Of a stretch of 64,000 nt of DNA, positions 54,997 through 62,552 are shown piece after piece. The stretch's first letter is position 1. Each line of letters begins with the position of its first letter. Under the pieces are notes generated by a model. That model had not been told where the DNA came from. It was given only the letters and a program-made list of their open reading frames with translations, and did no database searches. The stretch is taken from NCBI RefSeq assembly GCF_015624485.1, contig NZ_CP061378.1, positions 2,542,001 through 2,606,000 on the forward strand, in the 5' to 3' direction. Both the position numbers and the translations under genes were made by a program. This DNA comes from Bradyrhizobium genosp. L (GTDB lineage Bacteria > Pseudomonadota > Alphaproteobacteria > Rhizobiales > Xanthobacteraceae).

Positions 54997-55665
54997 CTAC
55001 GCCATGAACATGCGCGCGGCGGAGGCGACCGTGAGCAGCGCACCGAAGCCGATGAAGATCTTTCCGATCAGCGACGTCTCGTCCAGGCTCGAGCTCTCGT
55101 TGCTGGCCAGAACCGGCGTCGGCTTGGGCGGAGCAACTGCCACGGTCTGCGATTGGGCCGGCGGGGTGTCCTGCTGCACGGCCTGCGGCTGGGCGGCGGC
55201 CGGTTGCTGCGGTTCCGCGGGCTGCTCCTGTTGCAGGGCGCGATCGACGTCGTTGAGCTGGTCGGAAGCGACCACGCTGCTGTCGGCGGGCTGCCCATCG
55301 CCCGGCTTGTCGGCCGCGGCCAGCGTCGCGTTGGGCTTGGCCGGCGCCGCGGCGTCGTCGCCGGAGGTCAGCTCGGCCTTGGCATTGGCGACCGAGGCCG
55401 GGATACCTGCCGAGGTCACGCTGCCGGCGTCGTTGACGGCGGCCTTGTCGCTCCCGGACTTGTCAGCGCTCTTGGACGACCGATGGTGCGCATGGTGCCT
55501 GCCATGCCGCGAATTCTGCCGGGCGGATGTGTCGGATGCTGCGCCGTCGGATTTCGAGACGGTCGTGTCCGAACCTGCCGCATGCGCCGGCAACGGACCG
55601 GCGAGGCACACAAAGAGCCCTGTCGCAACCATCAAGGCCAAGCGCCCGCTGGCTTTGATTTTCAT
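54997..55665 (-). CDS. Exported low-complexity protein with C-terminal membrane anchor
   Basis: 222 residues. A signal peptide ([21 protein letters not shown]) is followed by a His/Arg/Ser patch ([18 protein letters not shown]), a long Ala/Pro/Gln-rich disordered stretch, and a C-terminal membrane segment ([22 protein letters not shown]). GGGGAG precedes the ATG. I do not recognise a domain. The layout suggests a periplasmic spacer or structural protein held at the inner membrane. It is divergent from the EcfF-like sigma factor gene and might belong to its regulon; that is a guess from position. Confidence 0.75.
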   Translation of the reverse strand: MKIKASGRLALMVATGLFVCLAGPLPAHAAGSDTTVSKSDGAASDTSARQNSRHGRHHAHHRSSKSADKSGSDKAAVNDAGSVTSAGIPASVANAKAELTSGDDAAAPAKPNATLAAADKPGDGQPADSSVVASDQLNDVDRALQQEQPAEPQQPAAAQPQAVQQDTPPAQSQTVAVAPPKPTPVLASNESSSLDETSLIGKIFIGFGALLTVASAARMFMA

Positions 55666-55946
55666 TTGTTTGATCTCCCCAATCGCCCGCCCAAGGGGAA
55701 AAGAGACCCGGCTGCGTGTCCGGACCGGGGCAGAAAAAGGGAATCTTCAGGCCACTGCGGGCGAAAGCTGGGCAACACGGCCCGGCACGGCGGTTTGACG
55801 GGGAGCACCGATGCTTGTCGGTCCGATCGGTGTTATGAGCCAGGGCGCGCGGCCATCCCGGACGCGATTCTGAAAACCGCGCGGTCCTGCGGGAGCGAGA
55901 AGATCACGAATTGAGATCACGAGTTCGTGATATTTCGGCCCCCTTC
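55666..55946. other. Divergent promoter region before ecfF-like gene
   Basis: About 280 bases with no supported gene. Besides the promoter match at 55947-55971, no operator or terminator could be recognised. Confidence 0.4.
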
Positions 55947-55971
55947 GTAACGAATTGAAAGATTGGACGAA
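55947..55971 (+). promoter_or_regulatory. Candidate SigF/EcfF-type autoregulated promoter
   Basis: GTAAC (55947-55951), 16 bases, CGAA (55968-55971). This resembles the GTAACC...CGAA promoter recognised by SigF-type ECF factors in Caulobacter. It ends 19 bases before the GTG start, with AGGAG in between at 55981-55985, so the leader would be very short. Confidence 0.5.
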
Positions 55972-55990
55972 TTGCATCTCAGGAGCGTGC

Positions 55991-56536
55991 GTGCGGGAAC
56001 GTGAGGACGAGTGGACCGGCCTGATGCGGTCGGCCATCTCAGGTGATGACGCAGCCTATCATCGCCTGCTCAAGGCCATCACGCCGGTGCTCCGCGCCGC
56101 GGCGCGCCGGGGTTTGGCGCGCGCGGGACAACCGGTCGATCAGTCCGAGGACATTGTGCAGGACATTTTGCTGGCGGTGCATCTGAAGCGACAGACCTGG
56201 GACAGCAACGCGCCGTTCGCGCCGTGGCTGTTTGCGATCGCGCGCAACAAGCTGATCGACGCCCTGCGCCGCCGCGGCAAGCGCATCTTCGTCAACATCG
56301 ATGACTTTGCCGAGACGCTGCCCGGCGAGACGCCGGAGCCGAGCGCCTCGGCGGGCGAGGTCGCGGCCCAGCTGCAGACCCTGCCGGCGCGGCAGCGCGA
56401 GGTGCTGCAGTCGATCGCGGTCGACAGCACCTCGATCAAGGACACCGCGGCGAAGTTCTCGATGAGCGAGGGCGCGGTGCGGGTCGCGCTGCATCGCGGG
56501 CTTGCCAGTCTCACTGCGAAACTACGGGACCAATGA
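55991..56536 (+). CDS. ecfF: ECF sigma factor, EcfF/SigF-like
   Basis: 181 residues. Region 2 is VDQSEDIVQDILLAVHLKR then PFAPWLFAIARNKLIDALRRR; region 4 is LPARQREVLQSIAVDSTSIKDTAAKFSMSE-type sequence ending GAVRVALHRGLASL. I chose the GTG at 55991 because AGGAG sits 5 bases upstream; a TTG at 55955 is also in frame. It overlaps the anti-sigma gene by ATGA. The pair resembles EcfF-OsrA of Bradyrhizobium and SigF-NrsF of Caulobacter, which respond to reactive oxygen or chlorine species and metals. The symbol is given on the basis of that partner. Confidence 0.8.
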   Translation: MREREDEWTGLMRSAISGDDAAYHRLLKAITPVLRAAARRGLARAGQPVDQSEDIVQDILLAVHLKRQTWDSNAPFAPWLFAIARNKLIDALRRRGKRIFVNIDDFAETLPGETPEPSASAGEVAAQLQTLPARQREVLQSIAVDSTSIKDTAAKFSMSEGAVRVALHRGLASLTAKLRDQ

Positions 56537-57177
56537 GCATGGATACCGATCAACTCATTCGTACCCTGGCCGCAGACAACGCGCACCGCGAACGTCCGAT
56601 CGGCTTTGCGCTGATGCTGGCGCTGCTGGCGGCTGCGCCGGTCTCGCTGCTGATCTTCTTCGCCGAGCTCGGCGTCCGGCCCGACGTGATGACCGCGATG
56701 CATAATCCGTTCTTCGACCTGAAGTTCGCGGTGACGCTGGCGCTCGCCGCCTCGGCGATCGCGGTCAGCCTGCATCTGTCGCGGCCGGAGGCCTCGCTGC
56801 GCGGCTTCGGCTGGTGGCTGTTGATTCCCGCCGGCATCCTGGTTGCCGCGATCAGCGGCGAGATGATGATGCCGCAGCGAACGCCGATGATGACGCGGCT
56901 GATCGGGACCAATTCGAGGGCTTGCATGACCGCGATCCCCGCGATGTCGCTGCCGCTGCTCGCTGGCGCGCTCTACGGTCTGCGGCAGGGCGCACCGGCG
57001 CGGCCGGCCGTCGCCGGCGCGGTTGCCGGCATGTTGTCGGCAGGGCTCGCTGCGACCGTCTATGCGTCGCACTGCACCGATGACTCGCCGCTGTTCGTGG
57101 CGACCTGGTACACGCTGGCGACGGCGATCGTCGCGACGGTGGGCGCGCTCGCGGGCAGGCGGGTGTTGAGATATTAG
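56533..57177 (+). CDS. osrA: Redox-sensing membrane anti-sigma factor, OsrA/NrsF family (DUF1109)
   Basis: 214 residues with six membrane segments and no zinc motif: the DUF1109/NrsF family. Two Cys stand out, C131 (NSRACMTAI) and C181 (ASHCTDDSP); counted from the second ATG (56539) they are 129 and 179, the positions I recall for the sensing Cys of Bradyrhizobium OsrA. They lie at the periplasmic side and probably react with oxidants to free the sigma factor. The ATG overlaps the sigma stop. Its own stop overlaps the convergent DUF2336 gene by 4 bases. Confidence 0.85.
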   Translation: MSMDTDQLIRTLAADNAHRERPIGFALMLALLAAAPVSLLIFFAELGVRPDVMTAMHNPFFDLKFAVTLALAASAIAVSLHLSRPEASLRGFGWWLLIPAGILVAAISGEMMMPQRTPMMTRLIGTNSRACMTAIPAMSLPLLAGALYGLRQGAPARPAVAGAVAGMLSAGLAATVYASHCTDDSPLFVATWYTLATAIVATVGALAGRRVLRY

Positions 57178-58283
57178 GCCGCCGGCGCGGTCTGCTGCAT
57201 GCGGTGGAAGCGCAGCACCTGCTGGGCGGTCGAGGGCCGCAGCCGCTCGTAGGTTTCCTTGCAGGCCTGCAAATCGGTCGGTTCGCCACCGAGGATGTCG
57301 TCGCGCAGACTGATGATCGCCCGCACCGTCGACCATGACAGGCCCGACACCTTGGCGAGGATCATGACGCCCTCGGCCCGGGTCTCCATCATCATGTTCT
57401 CGGCGATGGCCACCGTGACGGTGGCGAGCGCGGCCAGCGAGGCGTTGGTTTCATCGAACTTGCCGGCCTCGGCGAACGCCGCGAGCTGGAATTCGTCGAG
57501 CCGGCCGTCCTGATAGAGCGATTTGACCAGGGCATGCGCGATCGTGGTGTCGGGCGTGACGGCCTCGGGCGCCGAGCGTGCGCGCCGCGTGGCTTCCTTC
57601 ACCGCGATCGGGATCTCCTTGGCCTGCTGCGGAGGTATCGTGGCCTCGAGCCGCTGCCGCACGGTGTCGGAGGCCTTCGCGACCAGCTTGAGGTAGAGAT
57701 GCCGCGGGATGCTCGGGCGCAGTCCGACGCAGGTCGAAAGATCGTCGTCGCCCTCGGCGCGGCTGACCAGCCGGGTGAAGCCGCGCTCGGTGAATTCTGC
57801 GCCCGGATTGTTGACCGTGCTCTGAATGACTTCGTCGTTGCCGCGCAGCACCAGCACGTCGGTGACGGCGCCGCTGAGGTTCTTGCGGTTGGATATCGCC
57901 AGGAGATGGGCCTGGCTCTTGCTGCGCGCGGTCTCGATCAGGGTGTCGTCGTCAAGCCGCGGCGACAGCGTCAGCACCGGGCCTGCGACCTCGATCAGGT
58001 CGTCGAAGGCGAGCGTCCGGATGGTCTGCGGCGGCGGGGTGTCGATCGGGGCGAGCCGGTTGGCGAGCAGCGCCTTTGCCGATGTCTCGATGTGCTCGAT
58101 CAGGCACTGGAAGACGTCGTCGAACAGCCCGATCTGCTCGTCCGAATAATTCACCGAGCCGTTGATGAAGAGGTCGGTCACGCGCCGCAGCGTCTCGACG
58201 CGGCGGGCGACGGTGCCGTGAGCGAGCGTCGCCTGCAGCTCGTCGAGCAGGCTTTCGGGGGCGGACGCGGACTTCAAACTCAT
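57174..58283 (-). CDS. DUF2336-type protein
   Basis: 369 residues, mostly helical, soluble, without signal peptide. Segments such as RRVETLRRVTDLFINGSVNYSDEQ, VFQCLIEHIE and DDTLIETARSKSQAHLLAISNR fit the HEAT-like DUF2336 domain common in alphaproteobacteria. Its function is not established. The ATG at 58283 follows an AGGA site; a longer frame reaches 58334. The 3' end overlaps that of the OsrA-like gene. A diguanylate cyclase gene lies 71 bases upstream on the same strand. Confidence 0.82.
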   Translation of the reverse strand: MSLKSASAPESLLDELQATLAHGTVARRVETLRRVTDLFINGSVNYSDEQIGLFDDVFQCLIEHIETSAKALLANRLAPIDTPPPQTIRTLAFDDLIEVAGPVLTLSPRLDDDTLIETARSKSQAHLLAISNRKNLSGAVTDVLVLRGNDEVIQSTVNNPGAEFTERGFTRLVSRAEGDDDLSTCVGLRPSIPRHLYLKLVAKASDTVRQRLEATIPPQQAKEIPIAVKEATRRARSAPEAVTPDTTIAHALVKSLYQDGRLDEFQLAAFAEAGKFDETNASLAALATVTVAIAENMMMETRAEGVMILAKVSGLSWSTVRAIISLRDDILGGEPTDLQACKETYERLRPSTAQQVLRFHRMQQTAPAA

Positions 58284-58354
58284 GACTCTATCCTGGAGTA
58301 TCGATAGGCAGGCTGGTGACGGTTTCTCCGGCACCGGATCTGAAAATGGGTTGG

Positions 58355-59503
58355 TCAGGCGCTGGCTACGCGATTGCGTCCCTTCGCCTTGGCGGCATAA
58401 AGCGCGCCGTCGGCGCGCGTGAGCAATGTGTCGGAGTTTTCGCGCGGCCTGAGCGTGGTGACGCCCGCGGAGATCGTCACCTTCATGCCGGGCGAGAACG
58501 CGCTCCAGTCGAGATCGGCGATGATCGTGCGCAGCCGCTCGAGCGCGCGCTCCGCCTGATCCTGCGACAGATCGGGCAGCACCAGCAGGAATTCCTCGCC
58601 GCCGTAGCGGCCAAAGCGGTCGATGCTGCGCAGATTGGCGAACATGCTGATCGAAAACGTGCGCAGCGCCTCGTCGCCGATCGGATGGCCGTAGACGTCG
58701 TTGATGCGCTTGAAGTGGTCGAGATCGATCAGCGCGACCGCGCAGGCGCTGCCGCTGCGGGCGCAGCGGGCGATCTCCTCCTCGAGCATGCGCATGATGC
58801 TGCGGCGATTGAAGGCGCCGGTCAGCTCATCGAGCTCGGCAAGCTCCTCGATGCGCCGGTAGGCCTCCTTGAGCTTCAGTCCACTCTGATAGAGCGATTG
58901 CTGCATCGCGCTGGAGAAGATGCCGAGATACATGCAGCGGCCGATGGTCAGTGCGAATACCAGCATCGTGGCGAGGCGATCGACCCTGCTGCCGGTCGGC
59001 ATCCCGATCGGCTTGTCGGTCCACAGGAACAGCACGGCGAGGCCGAGCACCATGATGGTCCAGATCACGGCGGTCTGCCGCGCCGAGGTGCGCAGCGCGC
59101 CGAAGCCGAACACCACGAACAGGTTGCAGAGGAACAGCACGCCGACTTCCGGCGCGACATAGGTGAACAGCAGCAGGTTCACCATGTTGATCGCCGATTG
59201 CGGCGCCACCAGGTAGTGGTCGCGAAAGCGCTCGTGGAAGCCGAGTTCCGACAGCGCCACATAGACCGCCACGAGGCAGAGGCCGGAGAGGGCGTAGCCG
59301 GTCGCGACCGCGACCGAGGTGGTGCCGGCATGGGCGTAGATCAGGAGCACGATGGCATCGAGCACGAAGCAGATGCCGATCATCGACTGGATCTGACGGC
59401 GCTGCTTCGCCCGGCGCGCCAGGCGATCGGGCGTCAGCTTGCGGCGGCCGTCATCGAGGGCGCCCGCGATTGGACCGTGAAAAGACGACGCAGCGCTGCC
59501 CAT
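58355..59503 (-). CDS. Membrane-bound diguanylate cyclase (GGDEF)
   Basis: 382 residues. Six or so membrane segments fill residues 38-205, followed by a short coiled linker (LKLKEAYRRIEELAEL) and a complete GGDEF domain. The active-site loop reads RYGGEEF. The inhibitory I-site RxxD (RSID) stands exactly 5 residues before it, so product feedback is expected. It makes cyclic di-GMP, promoting attachment or biofilm in rhizobia. No PAS or other known sensor is visible, so the signal is probably read by the membrane part (MASE-like). Confidence 0.9.
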   Translation of the reverse strand: MGSAASSFHGPIAGALDDGRRKLTPDRLARRAKQRRQIQSMIGICFVLDAIVLLIYAHAGTTSVAVATGYALSGLCLVAVYVALSELGFHERFRDHYLVAPQSAINMVNLLLFTYVAPEVGVLFLCNLFVVFGFGALRTSARQTAVIWTIMVLGLAVLFLWTDKPIGMPTGSRVDRLATMLVFALTIGRCMYLGIFSSAMQQSLYQSGLKLKEAYRRIEELAELDELTGAFNRRSIMRMLEEEIARCARSGSACAVALIDLDHFKRINDVYGHPIGDEALRTFSISMFANLRSIDRFGRYGGEEFLLVLPDLSQDQAERALERLRTIIADLDWSAFSPGMKVTISAGVTTLRPRENSDTLLTRADGALYAAKAKGRNRVASA

Positions 59504-59936
59504 GGTCTCGCCATTGGTGAATCCGGCGAAAATCTACGGGGGAAAGCCTTTAGGTTTGGTATCTTCCGGAACCGAATCTGCCCCGTGGGAACCCGGTCAT
59601 CACCCTTGTTTCGCAAGGAGAATCCGTCCGCCGAGGGGCCGGGAAGGGGTGGCACTGGCAGCGCGCATGGCGGAGCGCCTGCAACGCCGCGCTGGCTTGG
59701 CCGCCAAGGCTTGGTATGAAGGGCTTGATATGAAGGCTTGGTAGGGTCGCCGTGTCTGAAAGAGCGCTCGTTATCATGATACCGTTTTTGGGGGAGTCGA
59801 TGATATTCCGACAGTCGGATCGTCGACTGTGGCATAGGTCACACATGCAGGCAGGACATTGCCGTAATGTGAAGAATCTTGGCTCTCGCGTCGAACCACG
59901 CCCCACTCCCCTCAGACCAACTTTGCGAGACGGCCA
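59504..59936. other. Divergent promoter region, GGDEF gene / ECF sigma gene
   Basis: About 430 bases without a supported gene. It has AT-rich stretches near 59757-59800 and a GTCGGATCGTCGAC-type partial palindrome near 59815. I could not identify a sigma-specific promoter. Confidence 0.4.
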
Positions 59937-60506
59937 TTGAGCGCGACACAGGCGGCTTCAGACGATGTTCTGATCGCTCGGATCGCTCAAGGCGACCGGC
60001 TCGCCATGCAGGTGCTTTATGGGCGGCACCATGTCAGGGTGTTCCGCTTCGGGCTTCGGCTCGTGCGGAATGAACAGGTCGCAGAGGATCTCATCAGCGA
60101 GGTTTTCCTCGACGTGTGGCGTCAGGCGGGCAAGTTTGAGGGACGTTCCGCCGTTTCAACCTGGCTCCTGGCGATAACCCGGTTCAAGGCGTTGTCTGCG
60201 CTGCGGCGCAGGAAAGACGCCGAACTGGACGACGAGGCCGCGAACGCGATCGAGGATACGTCCGACGATCCGGAAACGGTGGTGCAGAAAAAGGATACCG
60301 GCGACGCGTTGCGCAAGTGCCTGACGTCACTGTCCGCGGAACACCGGGAAATCGTGGATCTTGTCTATTATCACGAGAAATCCGTGGAAGACGTCGCTGA
60401 GATCGTCGGGATTCCGGAGAATACCGTGAAGACGCGCCTGTTTTATGCGCGCAAGAAACTTGCCGAGCTGCTGAAGGCGGCCGGCATCGAGCGAGGTTGG
60501 CCATGA
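59937..60506 (+). CDS. ECF-family sigma factor
   Basis: 189 residues. Region 2 is RNEQVAEDLISEVFLDVWRQ then STWLLAITRFKALSALRRR; region 4 is EIVDLVYYHEKSVEDVAEIVG followed by PENTVKTRLFYARKKL. It has all features of an active ECF factor. The likely start is TTG at 59937, because the next ATG would remove part of region 2. It overlaps the anti-sigma gene by ATGA (60503-60506). I cannot assign an ECF subgroup or signal by eye. Confidence 0.85.
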   Translation: MSATQAASDDVLIARIAQGDRLAMQVLYGRHHVRVFRFGLRLVRNEQVAEDLISEVFLDVWRQAGKFEGRSAVSTWLLAITRFKALSALRRRKDAELDDEAANAIEDTSDDPETVVQKKDTGDALRKCLTSLSAEHREIVDLVYYHEKSVEDVAEIVGIPENTVKTRLFYARKKLAELLKAAGIERGWP

Positions 60507-61264
60507 CGGCTGCGAGCAAGAAAGTGCTGGATCAGGAGCCCGGCGAGATCGAGATGCTGCTGCCTTGGCACGCCGCCGGGACGCTGAACGCCCGCGACGC
60601 GCGCCGCGTCGAGGAGGCGCTCGCCCAGGACCCGGAGCTCGCCAGGCAGTACGCCGTGATCCGCGACGAATACGCCGAGACCATCGGCCTCAACGAGAGC
60701 CTTGGTGCACCCTCGGCGCGCGCCATGCAGAAGCTGTTCGCGGCGATCGATGCCGAACCGGAGCGCAAGCCGTCGATGTGGTCGCGGATTTCGGCAGGCA
60801 TATCCGAGTTCTTTGCGAAATTGTCGCCGCGCACACTGGCGTGGTCGTCGAGCGCTGCTGCGATCGTGGTGCTGTTGCAGGCGGGCGTGATCGGCACGGT
60901 GCTGATGCAGAGCCAGCCGGCCTCGTTCCAGACCGCATCGCTGGACGCCCCCGCCCCCGAGCGCCCCGCGCCACGGGCTCAGAGCATCCAGAGTGCGCCG
61001 AGCGCGCCGATCACCCGGGACCTGAGTGGCGGCGCCGCCGCGGCAGCGCCGACCCGGCTGTTGGTGCGCTTCGCGCCGGATGCCAAGGTGGCTGACATCA
61101 GCGCGCTGCTCGAAAGCTATCACGCCACCATCACCGAAAGTGCCAAGGACGGCCTGTTCCGGTTGCAGTTCGGCAACCGTGCGATGGACCGTGACGGCGT
61201 CACAGCGCTGATCGCGCGGCTGCAGCGCGAGAAGATCGTCAACCTCGCGGTCGAAACGCCGTAG
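60503..61264 (+). CDS. Membrane anti-sigma factor without zinc motif
   Basis: 253 residues. The N-terminal ~90 residues (IEMLLPWHAAGTLNARDARRVEEAL) form an anti-sigma domain that has a His in LLPWHAAG but no Cys pair, so it is not a classical zinc-binding ZAS domain. One membrane helix (about 113-133, LAWSSSAAAIVVLLQAGVIGTV) leads to a Pro/Ala-rich linker and a periplasmic domain of about 80 residues (TRLLVRFAPDAKVADISALLE to NLAVETP) that looks like an ACT- or subtilisin-propeptide-like fold. It would hold the sigma factor of the preceding gene. Confidence 0.82.
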   Translation: MTAASKKVLDQEPGEIEMLLPWHAAGTLNARDARRVEEALAQDPELARQYAVIRDEYAETIGLNESLGAPSARAMQKLFAAIDAEPERKPSMWSRISAGISEFFAKLSPRTLAWSSSAAAIVVLLQAGVIGTVLMQSQPASFQTASLDAPAPERPAPRAQSIQSAPSAPITRDLSGGAAAAAPTRLLVRFAPDAKVADISALLESYHATITESAKDGLFRLQFGNRAMDRDGVTALIARLQREKIVNLAVETP

Positions 61265-61596
61265 CGGCGATTGGCGGCTCTGCGGCCGAGCTGCGGATCA
61301 ATCGGAACATCGTAGATGAGCGGCGGGCGTTGGTCGGCGCCGCGGCTCTCGTGCGCGGGCGTCCGACAAATCGTCGCGCACGTCGGACGCGCCGGGCAAT
61401 AACACTTCCGTGAGGGTGTGTTGAAGGACGACACATGCGCCGACGGCCGCAAACGGTTTCATCGCAAAATACCTTGCCGGCCAGCGGTTTTCGGCGTCGA
61501 ACGCGTGAAAGGCGTGCATCGGAACCGGACGCGGAGAAGGTCAAAAAAATCGCCGACGGTTTGAACGTCCGCTGCCCTGTCACGACTTATATCTGT
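61265..61596. other. Intergenic before candidate small RNA
   Basis: About 330 bases. Short open frames exist but have no convincing start or homology. A TTGAAC element (61561-61566) and TTATAT (61587-61592) may be promoter parts, though the 20-base spacing is too wide for a good sigma-70 site. Confidence 0.4.
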
Positions 61597-61701
61597 GGGA
61601 GCGGTTTACCCTCCCCGGCTGTATCAGGCGCGAGCGCCCATCCACCCCAAGCGCCCATATGGCTTTGACCCGTCCGGTTGTCCCCCCGGACGGGTCTTTC
61701 A
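61597..61701 (+). ncRNA. Candidate trans-acting small RNA with anti-SD-like C-rich motif
   Basis: About 100 bases with no coding potential, ending in a strong intrinsic terminator (61667-61701). It contains the C-rich stretch CCCTCCCCGG, which could pair with ribosome-binding sites, and a small hairpin around GGCGCGAGCGCC. The layout (exposed C-rich region plus GC-rich terminator) recalls the rhizobial alpha-r14/suhB type of small RNA. The 5' end is estimated. No alignment was made. Confidence 0.4.
61667..61696 (+). terminator. Strong rho-independent terminator
   Basis: GACCCGTCCGG (61667-61677) and its exact complement (61686-61696) around an 8-base loop, followed by TTTCATTT. It is 400 bases from the nearest upstream gene, so it probably ends an independent transcript. 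Confidence 0.85.
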
Positions 61702-62041
61702 TTTGGGGGATGGCTTGTCGGGATTGCCCGGCGCAGCGTCTGGATGGCGATCTCGATCATCGCGAAATTCCTGCCACGAGCTGACAAGAAACGGTGGATC
61801 GGTGTGGATAGTTCGGTGTCGCGTTGCCGTTGGTGCGCTGTGCATCGCCATCATGCAAGTCGATGACTTGACTGGGGATAGTCCAGCAAACCCCGTAATG
61901 AAGCGGACTTCTTTGATCGCCCGTCGTCGATTAAGAATTTAGTTAGACTTTATTTACCTTTTCCACAGAATATCTCTGTCGCGTCCAGTTGATTCGGTTC
62001 GGTTGCGTCTGCGTCCGTTTCTCTTCCTGCGGGCAAATTTG
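61702..62041. other. Intergenic before TIGR03809-type gene
   Basis: About 340 bases. AT-rich near 61930-61970 (AAGAATTTAGTTAGACTTTA region), a probable promoter area for the next gene. No gene or repeat recognised. Confidence 0.4.
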
Positions 62042-62542
62042 ATGACACATCGGACTGACGTGGCCAGGGGCCAGGAGATCGTTGCGCGCTGGTGCAACCT
62101 GGCCGAACAGCGGCTCGAACACCTGACCGAACTGTTCGAAACCGGCCGCTGGCGTCGCTATCACACCGAACAGGCATTTCTCGAGAACATCAGGGAAGCG
62201 CGCGCCGCGGTCGAGATCTGGCGCGAGCTGCTGACGCGCGAAGCTTCGCTCGACAATTCTCCCATCGACCTGTCCTGGCTCGGCCGCGGCAAGTCGAAAT
62301 TGCCGCCGCGCCCGGCTTTGCCGGAGCCCGCGCCGGAGCACCGGTTCGACGTGGTCGCGCTGGCCGAATCCACCATGACGGCGGTCGCGGCCGCGCTCGA
62401 GACGGCGGTTGCGGTGCTGGAAGATGCGCCCGCCATGGCCGACGCGCCGGCGCCGGAGATGCCGGTCCCGATGATGCCGCCGCCGGTGCTCGACCTCGAC
62501 ACGATCCAGTCGCGCTACCCGCTGCTGCGCAACGCGATGTAA
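62042..62542 (+). CDS. TIGR03809-type conserved hypothetical protein
   Basis: 166 residues. The first 70 residues are a conserved helical domain (GQEIVARWCNLAEQRLEHL, ELFETGRWRRYHTEQAFLEN, REARAAVEIWRELL). A Pro/Ala-rich linker follows, and the tail is PVLDLDTIQSRYPLLRNAM. This matches the TIGR03809 family as I recall it, found in Bradyrhizobium and Rhodopseudomonas and usually next to TIGR03808. The ATG at 62042 follows an unconvincing ribosome-binding site. It is cytoplasmic, with no known role. Confidence 0.78.
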   Translation: MTHRTDVARGQEIVARWCNLAEQRLEHLTELFETGRWRRYHTEQAFLENIREARAAVEIWRELLTREASLDNSPIDLSWLGRGKSKLPPRPALPEPAPEHRFDVVALAESTMTAVAAALETAVAVLEDAPAMADAPAPEMPVPMMPPPVLDLDTIQSRYPLLRNAM

Positions 62543-62552
62543 GGCGGGCGCG

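Noticed and set aside
61595..61942. 115-codon plus-strand frame after the second ECF pair
   Set aside because: Crosses a strong terminator and has no homology-like features; the region is better explained as a small RNA plus spacer.
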